Below are positions 45,211 to 53,519 of a DNA stretch of 64,000 nt, piece by piece. The stretch is taken from positions 94,706 to 158,705 of the forward strand of contig JAXHMJ010000002.1 in the NCBI GenBank assembly GCA_034521575.1, written 5' to 3'. Position 1 is the first letter of the stretch; every line of letters starts with the position of its first letter. The translations under genes and the position numbers were made by a program. Below the pieces are notes generated by a model. It worked only from the letters and a program-made list of their open reading frames with translations, made no database searches and was not told where the DNA came from. The stretch is from a candidate division KSB1 bacterium. GTDB lineage: Bacteria; Zhuqueibacterota; Zhuqueibacteria; Residuimicrobiales; Krinioviventaceae.

Positions 45211-46092
45211 ATGAATTATACACAACTACTGGAAAATTTTAAACCGAAATACGAGTTTTATATCGGTATAGATTCGGACGGATGTGTGTTTGATTCCATG
45301 GAGATCAAACATAAAGAATGTTTTATACCCAATATTATCAAACACTGGAATTTACAGGCCATTTCCAGGCCAGCCAGACAGGCGGCGGAATTTGTTAATT
45401 TATACTCGCAATGGCGCGGCACCAACCGGTTCCCGGCTTTAATCAAGGTGCTCGAGCTGCTCCAGGAACATCCTGATGTGAAAAAAAGGGGTCTGCCGCT
45501 CCCTGATGTGACGGCTCTGCAAACATTCATCGAATCCGGCGCGCCACTGGGCGTACCCGCTCTTGAAGCGCAGTACAAACAAACACAGGATCCGGTATTA
45601 AAACAGGCTGTTGAATGGAGTCGCGCTGTGGACGCCTCGATTGAGGATATGGTAAGAGGGGTTACCTGTTTCGAACGCGTCCCGCATGTATTGAAACGTT
45701 TGCAGAATCAGGCTGATATTGTTGTGGTTTCCAGCACACCTCATGAGGCGATTGTCAGAGAGTGGAACGAGCACCGTATAGATGTTTATACTTCCATCAT
45801 AGCCGGGCAGGAAATGGGGAATAAAAAGACGCAGCTGCAAGCAACAACGCAAAATCGCTATCCCAAAGCGCAGGTGCTCATGATAGGCGACGCGCCCGGA
45901 GATATGAAATCAGCGTATGCTGTGGGAGCCCGGTTTTATCCGATTGTTTCGGGGAAAGAAACAGAGTCCTGGGAATACTTTGAAAAGGAGATTGTTGATT
46001 TGTTTCTAAACCGCAAATATACCGCTGAAATCGAAAACAAACGTGTTCAGGAATTTAACGACAGTTTACCCGATATACCGCCCTGGGTGTAG
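45211..46092 (+). CDS. HAD family hydrolase (phosphatase)
   Basis: 293 residues. Motif I IGIDSDGCVFDS (Asp21 nucleophile, Asp23), motif II VVVSSTP, motif III around MGNKKTQL and motif IV VLMIGDAPGDMKSA are all present, as in sugar-phosphate phosphatases of the HAD superfamily. The cap is large (residues about 40-150) and helical. Cytoplasmic. It lies 39 bases after the lyase relic and probably closes the sugar-utilisation operon. Start behind AAAAGGA. The substrate is not predictable. Confidence 0.88.
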   Translation: MNYTQLLENFKPKYEFYIGIDSDGCVFDSMEIKHKECFIPNIIKHWNLQAISRPARQAAEFVNLYSQWRGTNRFPALIKVLELLQEHPDVKKRGLPLPDVTALQTFIESGAPLGVPALEAQYKQTQDPVLKQAVEWSRAVDASIEDMVRGVTCFERVPHVLKRLQNQADIVVVSSTPHEAIVREWNEHRIDVYTSIIAGQEMGNKKTQLQATTQNRYPKAQVLMIGDAPGDMKSAYAVGARFYPIVSGKETESWEYFEKEIVDLFLNRKYTAEIENKRVQEFNDSLPDIPPWV

Positions 46093-46225
46093 AATAACAG
46101 TCATGATGATGGCGTTGTGATGCTCGGCATGGGGGCGCAGTACAGATTTTGAATAGCGCGTCCATGTTTTTCTTTATCTTTTCCGCTGATTTTCGTATCT
46201 TTCCTACTTATTATCTGGGAATTAT

Positions 46226-48757
46226 ATGGATATCACAACCTATATTGCGGAATCGGCACGCGAACAACTGGCCCGCGACATTAAAGCCGCGGATGGAAAT
46301 GAAGTCTTTTTTGTCGGTTATACAGATGACAATCTTGTCGTTCAGGATGTACAGACCGTAGCAAGGGGGCATGATACGGCGGTTCCGGTGGTCACCAAAG
46401 CCGCCCGGGAGGCGGATGTGGTCATCCATAACCATCCTTCAGGGGCTCTTAAACCCTCGAATGCAGATTTGAGCATCGCCACTCAGCTCGATGATTTCAG
46501 CACTGCATTTTATATTGTTGATAATTTAGTAGAGCATGTTTATGTCGTTATTGAACCGTTTGCAAAAACGGATATCACGCCTCTGGATATTGATGCCATT
46601 CAGGCGCTCCTCGGACCGGACAGTCAAATAGCTGCAACCCTTCCCGGTTTTGAACAGCGTGAACAGCAAATGAGCATGATTTTACAGGTGGTTCAGGCAT
46701 TTAACAATCGAAAAGTGGCGTCGATCGAGGCGGGAACCGGAACCGGTAAAACTCTGGCTTATTTGCTCCCGGCCGTGCAATGGTCTTTGCAGAATCGCGA
46801 GCGGGTGGTTATTTCCACCAATACGATTAATCTCCAGGAACAGTTGATCAGTAAGGATATCCCGTTTTTACAAAATGTCCTGGATGTTAAATTTAAAGCC
46901 GCACTTGTAAAAGGACGGTCCAACTATGTCTGTTTGCGCAAATTGAATGAAGTTGAATCCGAGTTAAAACTACAGGGTGATGAAGAAGATCAGGACGAGC
47001 TCAGCGCATTGATCGAGTGGGCACGCAACAGCAAAGACGGCAGCAAAGCTGATCTGTCATTCATACCCAAATACAGAGTGTGGGAGCGGATTGCATCGGA
47101 AAGTGATACCTGTACCCGGCAGCGCTGCGCGCATTTCCGCACGTGTTTTGTGAACAAAGCCAGGCGGGAGGCCGCACAAGCGCAGATTTTGGTGGTTAAT
47201 CATCATCTTTTGTTTGCTGATCTTGCTGTTCGACAGGAAACCGGCAGTATGACCAGCGCCGCGGTACTGCCGCCGTATCAAAAAATTATTTTTGATGAAG
47301 CGCATCATATCGAAAATGTTGCAACCAGCTATTTCGGCAGCCAGATCACCCGGGCCGGACTGATCCGGATGTTGCACCGGCTGTTTCGGCAAAAAAAACA
47401 GCGAGAGTATGGATACCTGAATACCCTTCGCATAAAGTTGCTGAAAAATACCGGACAACTGGATCAGCATAAATCGGAAAAAATTGAAAATCTGCTGCAG
47501 AATGATATTCTGCCCGCTGTACGCGAGCTGCTGGAGCATACGAATACCGTGATGGATCTTTTTTATGAGGCGGTGGAGCGCTATCAGGGCAAATCTGTTG
47601 ATCAGGAAATCAAATTGCGACTGCTGCCGGACGTCACATCGCGTTTGATCGATGATGTGGGGCTGCGTCAACCTCTGGAAATTTATCTGGATAATCTGAA
47701 ATCATTTACAGATGACCTGGGTCTTTTGGTGAAAACCGCTCAGCAGGCCGGGGCGATGCTGCAGGATCCAACCTGGGATTCGGTCTGTATTGATATCGCG
47801 GCCCAGGCCGAACGTTTGATTCTGGCCGGCCAGGTGATCCGGAATGTGTTGTTCAAACACGACGAAGACCATATCCGCTGGATCGAGGCCAAGGGCGGCG
47901 CACGCCATTTCAATATATTGCGCTTTAAAATATCGCCCCTCGAGATCAAGGAACGTATGCTCAATGCGGTTTATGAAAATTTTGAAACCGTAATTATGAC
48001 CTCTGCAACATTGACCGTGGACCGCAAATTTGATTTCCTGGCCAGCCGTATTGGTCTGGATCTGTTGTCGCCGGCCCGCCGCATAGAATTGCTTTTGGAC
48101 GCCCCCTTTGATTATCAGAAACAGGTTGTGGTGGCCATCCCCAAAGATATGCCGGATCCGCGCCATTCATCCTTTGCCGGTGAACTCAATAAAGCGGTTT
48201 TCAAGGCGCTGAATATATCTAACGGCCGAGCCTTTGTGCTGTTTACGTCGTACGGACTTTTAAATATGCTCTACCGGCAGATGTACGAATCCCTGAAACA
48301 GATTCGTATCCGTTTGCTGAAACAGGGGGATGAAAACAGGCATCATCTGATTAATAAATTTAAAAAAGATACACATTCGGTTTTGTTTGCCACGGACAGT
48401 TTCTGGGAAGGCGTAGATGTTGAAGGTGAATCTCTGATGTCGGTGATCATTACCAAACTGCCGTTTCGGGTGCCCAGTGAACCTGTGATTGAGGCTCGAT
48501 ACGAAGCCATTGAAAAGCGTGGCGGCAACGCATTTATCGAATATGCGGTGCCGCTTGCGGTGCTTAAATTTAAGCAGGGATTCGGACGCCTGATCCGTCG
48601 AAAAAGCGACCGCGGCGCTGTAATTATTTTTGATCATCGTGTTATTTCAAAATCCTATGGAAAACGTTTTCTACATTCCTTGCCATCCTGCCGTGTCCTC
48701 ACCGGAACCCGCGAAACAGTTTTTTCGGAACTGAAATTGTTTTTTGATCAGGATTGA
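46226..48757 (+). CDS. DinG-like DNA helicase with N-terminal JAMM (RadC-like) domain
   Basis: 843 residues. Residues about 1-115 are a JAB/MPN domain: Glu26 in NEVFFVG, His68-x-His70 and Ser/Asp81 in VIHNHPSGALKPSNADLSIA, the same HNHPSG..PSxxD motif as RadC. From about 145 on it is an XPD/DinG superfamily-2 helicase: Walker A GTGTGKT (170-176), the iron-sulfur cysteines (NYVC and CTRQRCAHFRTC), FDEAHHIENVA (DEAH), VDVEGESL and FGRLIRRKSDRGAVIIFDHR. It likely unwinds DNA or R-loops during repair. The JAMM domain could be a metal-dependent peptidase or a protein-binding relic. Confidence 0.92.
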   Translation: MDITTYIAESAREQLARDIKAADGNEVFFVGYTDDNLVVQDVQTVARGHDTAVPVVTKAAREADVVIHNHPSGALKPSNADLSIATQLDDFSTAFYIVDNLVEHVYVVIEPFAKTDITPLDIDAIQALLGPDSQIAATLPGFEQREQQMSMILQVVQAFNNRKVASIEAGTGTGKTLAYLLPAVQWSLQNRERVVISTNTINLQEQLISKDIPFLQNVLDVKFKAALVKGRSNYVCLRKLNEVESELKLQGDEEDQDELSALIEWARNSKDGSKADLSFIPKYRVWERIASESDTCTRQRCAHFRTCFVNKARREAAQAQILVVNHHLLFADLAVRQETGSMTSAAVLPPYQKIIFDEAHHIENVATSYFGSQITRAGLIRMLHRLFRQKKQREYGYLNTLRIKLLKNTGQLDQHKSEKIENLLQNDILPAVRELLEHTNTVMDLFYEAVERYQGKSVDQEIKLRLLPDVTSRLIDDVGLRQPLEIYLDNLKSFTDDLGLLVKTAQQAGAMLQDPTWDSVCIDIAAQAERLILAGQVIRNVLFKHDEDHIRWIEAKGGARHFNILRFKISPLEIKERMLNAVYENFETVIMTSATLTVDRKFDFLASRIGLDLLSPARRIELLLDAPFDYQKQVVVAIPKDMPDPRHSSFAGELNKAVFKALNISNGRAFVLFTSYGLLNMLYRQMYESLKQIRIRLLKQGDENRHHLINKFKKDTHSVLFATDSFWEGVDVEGESLMSVIITKLPFRVPSEPVIEARYEAIEKRGGNAFIEYAVPLAVLKFKQGFGRLIRRKSDRGAVIIFDHRVISKSYGKRFLHSLPSCRVLTGTRETVFSELKLFFDQD

Positions 48758-48849
48758 CCGGTGGCTGCAAAGCAAAACTGTTCCGCATATCGGTTTTTTT
48801 ACCCCCCATTACCCCTGAGCAGTAGAAACAACCCGGAATTTCGATTTTT

Positions 48850-48877
48850 TATTTTATTTGTTTAAACAAATAAAATA
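48850..48877. promoter_or_regulatory. Perfect 28-bp AT-rich palindrome upstream of the ECF sigma operon
   Basis: Each 14-base arm reads TATTTTATTTGTTT and its complement, centred on GTTTAAAC, with no spacer or mismatch. It sits 56 bases before the sigma-factor start at 48933 and about 90 bases after the helicase stop. There is no downstream T tract, so an operator or cruciform is more likely than a terminator. Confidence 0.6.
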
Positions 48878-48932
48878 TACAATAAATTCTCAGGTTTACC
48901 GTTTACCGTTACGAATACAAGGAACAGAGGCT

Positions 48933-49532
48933 ATGAATTCAAATCAGATTGTATCAGACGCAGAGCTGATCCGGAGATACAAAGGTGGCGATGCGCGGGC
49001 ATTTGAACGGCTGGTTCAGCGATACAACAGGCCGTTAACCGGTTATCTGCGCCGGATGATTACAGACAGAATCGCTGCTGACGACCTGTTTCAGGAGACC
49101 TTTTTAAAGGTTGTCAAAGCGCTGCCGCGATACCGGGAGGACGGCAAGTTTTCCAGCTGGTTGTTCGGGATTGCCAATCACGTTGCAATTGACTATCTGC
49201 GCAAACAAAAAAGGATCAAATCGCATATGAAAACAGATACGATTGAAAAGAACGATGAAGAACCGGTGGAATACGAGGATGTAAATTCTCCATTACCGGA
49301 TCAGGAATTTGATCGTTCTGAATTAAAAACGCTATTAAAACAGGCGGTGGGAAAATTGCCCGTGGAACAAAAACAGGTGCTTTTGCTTCGGCAGTACAGC
49401 GGCATGTCGTTCAAAGAAATCGCTGAAAAAGTAAATTGCCCTTTAAATACCGTTCTGGGACGAATGCGTTATGCGCTGATCAATCTGAAAAAAATCATGC
49501 AATCAGAGTTTGGAGACTATCATGTTATGTGA
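48933..49532 (+). CDS. ECF RNA polymerase sigma factor
   Basis: 199 residues from ATG 48933 (AGAGG just upstream); the ORF is open to 48858 but those residues do not match. Region 2 is AFERLVQRYNRPLTGYLRRM, then DLFQETFLKVVKALPRYRED, GKFSSWLFGIANHVAIDYL; region 4 is LPVEQKQVLLLRQYSGMSFK, EIAEKVNCPLNTVLGRMRYA. This is the RpoE-like type controlled by a zinc anti-sigma factor. The anti-sigma gene overlaps its 3' end by 11 bases. Confidence 0.93.
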   Translation: MNSNQIVSDAELIRRYKGGDARAFERLVQRYNRPLTGYLRRMITDRIAADDLFQETFLKVVKALPRYREDGKFSSWLFGIANHVAIDYLRKQKRIKSHMKTDTIEKNDEEPVEYEDVNSPLPDQEFDRSELKTLLKQAVGKLPVEQKQVLLLRQYSGMSFKEIAEKVNCPLNTVLGRMRYALINLKKIMQSEFGDYHVM

Positions 49533-50076
49533 AAAATATAAAGATACAGCTGTCCTTTATCTCTATAATGAGCTGGACACAGAGACGAATCGGGATTTTA
49601 AAACACATCTGAAACGTTGTGCGCAATGCCGTAAAGCTGTAAAGGAACTGCAGAGCGCTGCACAGCTTGTTGATCAATTGCCGGAAGAATCGGTTGATGC
49701 TGACGTTATTCAGAACATATTGCAGCATAACGTTCGCATCTCCTGGACCCGGAATGTGATCAATAAGCTGAAACAATGGTGGACTGCAGCCACGGACTTG
49801 CGGCTGCCATGGGCTGTGGCTGTGGCTGCCGCCACTGCCTTTCTCATTATCAGTCTCTGGACGATGACCTCGACAAAGCCGGAATTATCTCGGGAACTTT
49901 TGGCCTGGGATGCCGGAATTGAGGACAATCTGGATCATATTGAACTGAAAATTTCAGAGCTATATTCGGATCAGGACTATGCTATCTATTCTGATCAAAG
50001 TATTGAATCGAAAATTGATCTGATTGAAAGTAATATGCGATCCTTGACCCAAGACCTGGAAACAATGACATTTTAA
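49522..50076 (+). CDS. Anti-sigma factor with zf-HC2 domain and one membrane helix
   Basis: 184 residues, start ATG 49522 with GGAG 7-10 bases before it inside the sigma gene. Residues 1-50 carry the anti-sigma zinc finger H-x3-C-x2-C (THLKRCAQC). One membrane helix (WAVAVAAATAFLIISLWTM, about 96-114) separates the sigma-binding domain from a short acidic periplasmic part with repeated ELYSDQDY/IYSDQSIE. It should sequester the sigma factor at the inner membrane. Confidence 0.88.
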   Translation: MLCEKYKDTAVLYLYNELDTETNRDFKTHLKRCAQCRKAVKELQSAAQLVDQLPEESVDADVIQNILQHNVRISWTRNVINKLKQWWTAATDLRLPWAVAVAAATAFLIISLWTMTSTKPELSRELLAWDAGIEDNLDHIELKISELYSDQDYAIYSDQSIESKIDLIESNMRSLTQDLETMTF

Positions 50077-50093
50077 TACCCGGAGGTAGAATC

Positions 50094-50678
50094 ATGCGAA
50101 TGAATCGAATAATCGGTATATTGGTGTTGCTCACGCTTGCAGGAACCGTGTTTGCCCAACCGGTCAACCGGCTGCAACGACCTGAACGCAAAGTAAATCC
50201 GAATGAGCGATGGGATGATAACAAAGAACAGGAAATTATTGATTTACTGACAGAGAAAAACATCATTGATGCTGCATTTTTAAATGATCTTGAGGATAAT
50301 CCGCAACAATACAAACGCTTTCTGGTTAAAAACTGGATAGAAATGCAAAAACTGCAGCGGCTCAAAGAAATTGCCCCGGAGCATTATGATCGCGGATTGG
50401 AAAAATTAAAGCTAAATGCAGAGTGCTGGCAGCTTGCCTGGAACTATCGCAACAGCTCTGATGATGCTGAAAAGCAGCAGATCCAATCAGAGCTTGAGCA
50501 AAAACTGAGTGAGCTTTTTGATCTGCGTGAACAAGACAAACGGGAACGCATCAAGAAACTGGAAGAAGAACTTGAAAAACTGAAAGAAATGGTTCAGGAA
50601 CGCCGGCAAAATCGGGAGAAGATCATTGAACATCGTCTCAATGAAATGCTGGGGCAAACTGACACCCTGGGCTGGTAA
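50094..50678 (+). CDS. Exported coiled-coil protein, third gene of the sigma operon
   Basis: 194 residues; signal peptide RMNRIIGILVLLTLAGTVFA, mature protein almost entirely charged helix (KLSELFDLREQDKRERIKKL, EEELEKLKEMVQERRQNREK). Length and layout recall periplasmic Spy/CpxP-like or zinc-resistance-associated stress proteins that pair with ECF systems, but the LTxxQ motif of that family is not clear, so I do not assign it. Start behind CGGAGG. It is probably the periplasmic sensor or a stress effector of this operon. Confidence 0.8.
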   Translation: MRMNRIIGILVLLTLAGTVFAQPVNRLQRPERKVNPNERWDDNKEQEIIDLLTEKNIIDAAFLNDLEDNPQQYKRFLVKNWIEMQKLQRLKEIAPEHYDRGLEKLKLNAECWQLAWNYRNSSDDAEKQQIQSELEQKLSELFDLREQDKRERIKKLEEELEKLKEMVQERRQNREKIIEHRLNEMLGQTDTLGW

Positions 50679-50686
50679 GCAGCTTG

Positions 50687-50712
50687 CACAGGAATGCGGG
50701 GGCATTCCTGTG
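50687..50712. terminator. Hairpin between convergent genes
   Basis: Perfect 11-bp stem CACAGGAATGC / GCATTCCTGTG with a GGGG loop, 9 bases after the coiled-coil gene and 5 bases beyond the stop of the minus-strand receptor-like gene. It lacks a T run but is well placed to terminate both. Confidence 0.65.
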
Positions 50713-50716
50713 ATTA

Positions 50717-52519
50717 TCAATCATCAAAAGTCCATACGATACCGTATCGGATCAATGCCCGGGGCGTATCAAATCCATACACCTGCTGAAAATTCCAGCC
50801 TGCCGGATTTTCGATGACGGCAAACAGATCAACACGGCCAATGGTCGCACTGATATGTGCATACGGGATGATACGGGGAGATAACGTGACAGTGATATCA
50901 GAATATTCTGAATAAACGGGTACCGGCCCTTTGCGATAGCCGATGTACTCTCCGCCCAGACGAAGCATGAGGTTTAAATCACGCTGAAAAAAGATATTTT
51001 GATATGAAATATAAAAACGACTGTACAAATCAGGACGATTGGCCGCAATAAATGAATCAGACACGTCCTGATAAAATAGCAAGCGTGCGTGTGCGCCCCA
51101 GTGAACAGTCGGCTGATAATTGAGGGCAATGGTCATTGAACCGCACGTGTGTGCGTCAAAATTATTGTATTGAATCTTGTCATGATCGAATACGGCGACC
51201 GGAAGATGCTTTCTGTGTTGTACTGCCATGCCGGCAAGAATTTGAAAGCGGGAACGGTTGATTTGCCAATTCAGGCCGGTATGGGTTAATGTGGCTGCCT
51301 TGAGTGAATCATTACCGGTGGCGAATGGCCCCCTGCCATGGCGTTCCTCAATAGACGGGCGCAGGATGTTTTGACCGGCATAAACCGACAGGGCGGATTT
51401 CTCGCCGGTTTTGAGCCTGATCCGCAACTGAGGCAGTAGAAATGAATGTTGGCTCTGTGTTTTGACATTAAATCCAGCTTCTCCGGTCAGGTTTTTTAAC
51501 CGTGCCGATACATGCAGCCATCCTCCGTATTGACTGTCCTTTATATCTTTCCATGTATCGCTTTGGAAACGATCAAATCGACCGAATAGCCCCATCCCGT
51601 ATCCCAGGCGGGAGATGCTGTCCTGATAGGCGGTCTTGACGTAAAGACGGCGAACAGTATGGGATTGGTCAAGTTGAGAACGGTCACTGCCGAAATCATT
51701 TCGATCATAGAGTGTTAACTGGGCTGAAGCTCGAAAATTTCCGCTGCGCAGGAAAAGAGCGTGATCATTTCGGAAACGTTTTCGATGAGGCTCTTCAAGC
51801 GATTGCCAGCCGGGTAACGGTGACTTTAATGGAAATCGTTGATGGTCGCTGTATTGATACCAGAGATAGCTGAGCGACGCATGTTTATAGTGTTTGTCCA
51901 GTTTTGCGTTCCAGATCGTTGATCTGTAAGCCGAGTGAGGCATCACTCCGCCGAATGCCCGGGTAAGAGCACCTGCATTAAAGTCTGTTGTCGGATTGAT
52001 TTGCACACCGAGTCTCACATCAAACTGATTGCGCTGATAGGTTCCCGGACGGTAGGCGATCTTTGAATGCAGCGGAATATAGGACCGGTCCTGACTGGTT
52101 ATTCGCACCGTTTGTCCGGTTGAAAAATGCTGATAAAGACCCTGCTCAAGCCCCGCAGTTCCCATGCTCTCGGTCGGAATCAGGTAAACATCTGCTTTGC
52201 CATTGACCGGATCATTCAATATCAGTCCGTCATATTCCAGGGTGAATTCTCCGGGCGGTGAACAGGCCGGCGAAACCGGTGCGGGCACTCCCATACTGTG
52301 AGAATCGTAATGATAGACACCGGCAAGTGAATTGACAATATCAGCAAAGGATGAATAATCAGAGCCCTGCAGAGAATTTGAATCGGCGTAAAGCAGGGAA
52401 AATGCCGTGTCCGGTCGTACCGGCAGGACGGCGGATATTTCCTGCGTGGTTTCCGCCTGTATGGCGCGGGCTGCGCTGTAAAATTGAATGAGACTTAAAA
52501 TACAAATCAGTTTTTTCAC
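50717..52519 (-). CDS. TonB-dependent-receptor-like outer-membrane protein (short form)
   Basis: 600 residues, start GTG 52519 overlapping the stop of the upstream S-component gene (GTGA). After the signal peptide (KKLICILSLIQFYSAARA) comes a plug-like domain (YSSFADIVNSLAGVYHYDS, PGEFTLEYDGLILNDPVNGK, DVYLIPTESMGTAGLEQG), then a barrel of alternating strands up to the terminal ALIRYGIVWTF. There is no obvious TonB box or carboxypeptidase-like N-domain and the length is below the usual 650-1000. It may be a substrate-specific porin working with the ECF-transporter component encoded upstream. Confidence 0.82.
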   Translation of the reverse strand: MKKLICILSLIQFYSAARAIQAETTQEISAVLPVRPDTAFSLLYADSNSLQGSDYSSFADIVNSLAGVYHYDSHSMGVPAPVSPACSPPGEFTLEYDGLILNDPVNGKADVYLIPTESMGTAGLEQGLYQHFSTGQTVRITSQDRSYIPLHSKIAYRPGTYQRNQFDVRLGVQINPTTDFNAGALTRAFGGVMPHSAYRSTIWNAKLDKHYKHASLSYLWYQYSDHQRFPLKSPLPGWQSLEEPHRKRFRNDHALFLRSGNFRASAQLTLYDRNDFGSDRSQLDQSHTVRRLYVKTAYQDSISRLGYGMGLFGRFDRFQSDTWKDIKDSQYGGWLHVSARLKNLTGEAGFNVKTQSQHSFLLPQLRIRLKTGEKSALSVYAGQNILRPSIEERHGRGPFATGNDSLKAATLTHTGLNWQINRSRFQILAGMAVQHRKHLPVAVFDHDKIQYNNFDAHTCGSMTIALNYQPTVHWGAHARLLFYQDVSDSFIAANRPDLYSRFYISYQNIFFQRDLNLMLRLGGEYIGYRKGPVPVYSEYSDITVTLSPRIIPYAHISATIGRVDLFAVIENPAGWNFQQVYGFDTPRALIRYGIVWTFDD

Positions 52520-53058
52520 TGGATCCCTTTGTGTTGGTAACGGTGTAATCGATTTAGCAGAACGGGGACAAGAGTTGTAAATATCAGCGTATTGATCAAT
52601 ATATGAAACAGATAAAATACAATACCACTGGTGAAAATGGACGCGAGTTTTTGCGTGTCTCCACCCGCCACAAAAACCGCAAAACTCAGGGTCGTTAATC
52701 CGTCAAACACACAGGTGAGCAGCAGTCCGCAAAGTCCTGTTATAACATGTCTGCGGATTCTCGGACATTCGAACCAATATCGCGTTCTGATGATTCCGCC
52801 GGTAAATCCCACCAGGCTCATGGAAATAACCTGGGCCAGAAGCAGAGGAGGGGCTGAGGCGCCGTAGGGGTTGAACAGGGAAAAAATAAATTCAGCCAGA
52901 GCTCCGATCGCTGCTCCGTATGCCGGACCCATCAAAAAGCCGGATATGAAAATAGCAGCTGTGATCAATTCAATATTGGGAATGTAAATAAACGCAAATC
53001 CCACAGCGGCGCACAATGCCGTCAGCATGGCGGCATTTATAACTCTTTTATAACGCAC
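52516..53058 (-). CDS. ECF transporter S component (vitamin-uptake type)
   Basis: 180 residues with five to six hydrophobic helices; start GTG 53058 behind AAAGG. LITAAIFISGFLMGPAYGAA, IGALAEFIFSLFNPYG and the following ASAPPLLLAQVISMSLVGF fit S components of energy-coupling factor transporters (the FxxGxxxGpxxGaxiGaxxxxxx pattern). S components bind the vitamin or metal ligand; EcfA/EcfT are not in this window. Coupled expression with a TonB-like outer-membrane protein suggests one uptake pathway, possibly for a corrinoid or another large vitamin. I found no riboswitch in the leader. Confidence 0.82.
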   Translation of the reverse strand: MRYKRVINAAMLTALCAAVGFAFIYIPNIELITAAIFISGFLMGPAYGAAIGALAEFIFSLFNPYGASAPPLLLAQVISMSLVGFTGGIIRTRYWFECPRIRRHVITGLCGLLLTCVFDGLTTLSFAVFVAGGDTQKLASIFTSGIVFYLFHILINTLIFTTLVPVLLNRLHRYQHKGIQ

Positions 53059-53262
53059 ATTAAACCTTTCGGGTCATACCAGTACAATGTCGAAACGCGG
53101 TCGGGTTGTCGGCAATTTTGTCAATCAGTTCTGTTCATTCTTATAATATACAAAATGCGAACGAGATTCGAAACACTCTTGCCGGTTCAAAAAGCTGAAA
53201 TAAGTGTTGTGATAAAGTACACCATTTATTATATTTTTGCATTGATTATTGAGGAATCGATT

Positions 53263-53517
53263 GTGACATTTGAATCTATAAATGAAACCATTGAGGTCAT
53301 TTCGTACTTTTCTACTGAACGTATGAGACCCATTCGGTTCCGGTGGCGGGATCGGGCATACCATATTTGTCGCATTCAGGCTGTCTGGAATCATCCGGCA
53401 GGAGCCAACTGTTATGTGCATTATCACGTGACAACCAGAGAATCCGGCACCTTTGAGCTGATTTATGATTCGGGTAAAATGCAATGGACGCTTGGACGGG
53501 TCTGTCTGGATGAATAG
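53263..53517 (+). CDS. Small conserved-type protein, 84 aa, DUF6504-like
   Basis: From GTG 53263 (7 bases after GAGGA) the protein reads TFESINETIEVISYFSTERM, RPIRFRWRDRAYHICRIQAV, followed by CYVHYHVTTRESGTFELIYD and WTLGRVCLDE. The all-beta pattern with P(I/L)RFRWRxRxYxI...Y...T..G.xFELxYD...W.L is that of small uncharacterised actinobacterial/firmicute-like proteins near helicase or polymerase genes; the DUF6504 label is from memory. The longer reading from 53155 has unrelated residues. Confidence 0.6.
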   Translation: MTFESINETIEVISYFSTERMRPIRFRWRDRAYHICRIQAVWNHPAGANCYVHYHVTTRESGTFELIYDSGKMQWTLGRVCLDE

Positions 53518-53519
53518 GC

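Noticed and set aside
53059-53262. Possible cobalamin riboswitch in front of the ECF S component
   Set aside because: No B12-box-like GCCACTG or other riboswitch core seen on the minus strand in the 200-base gap.
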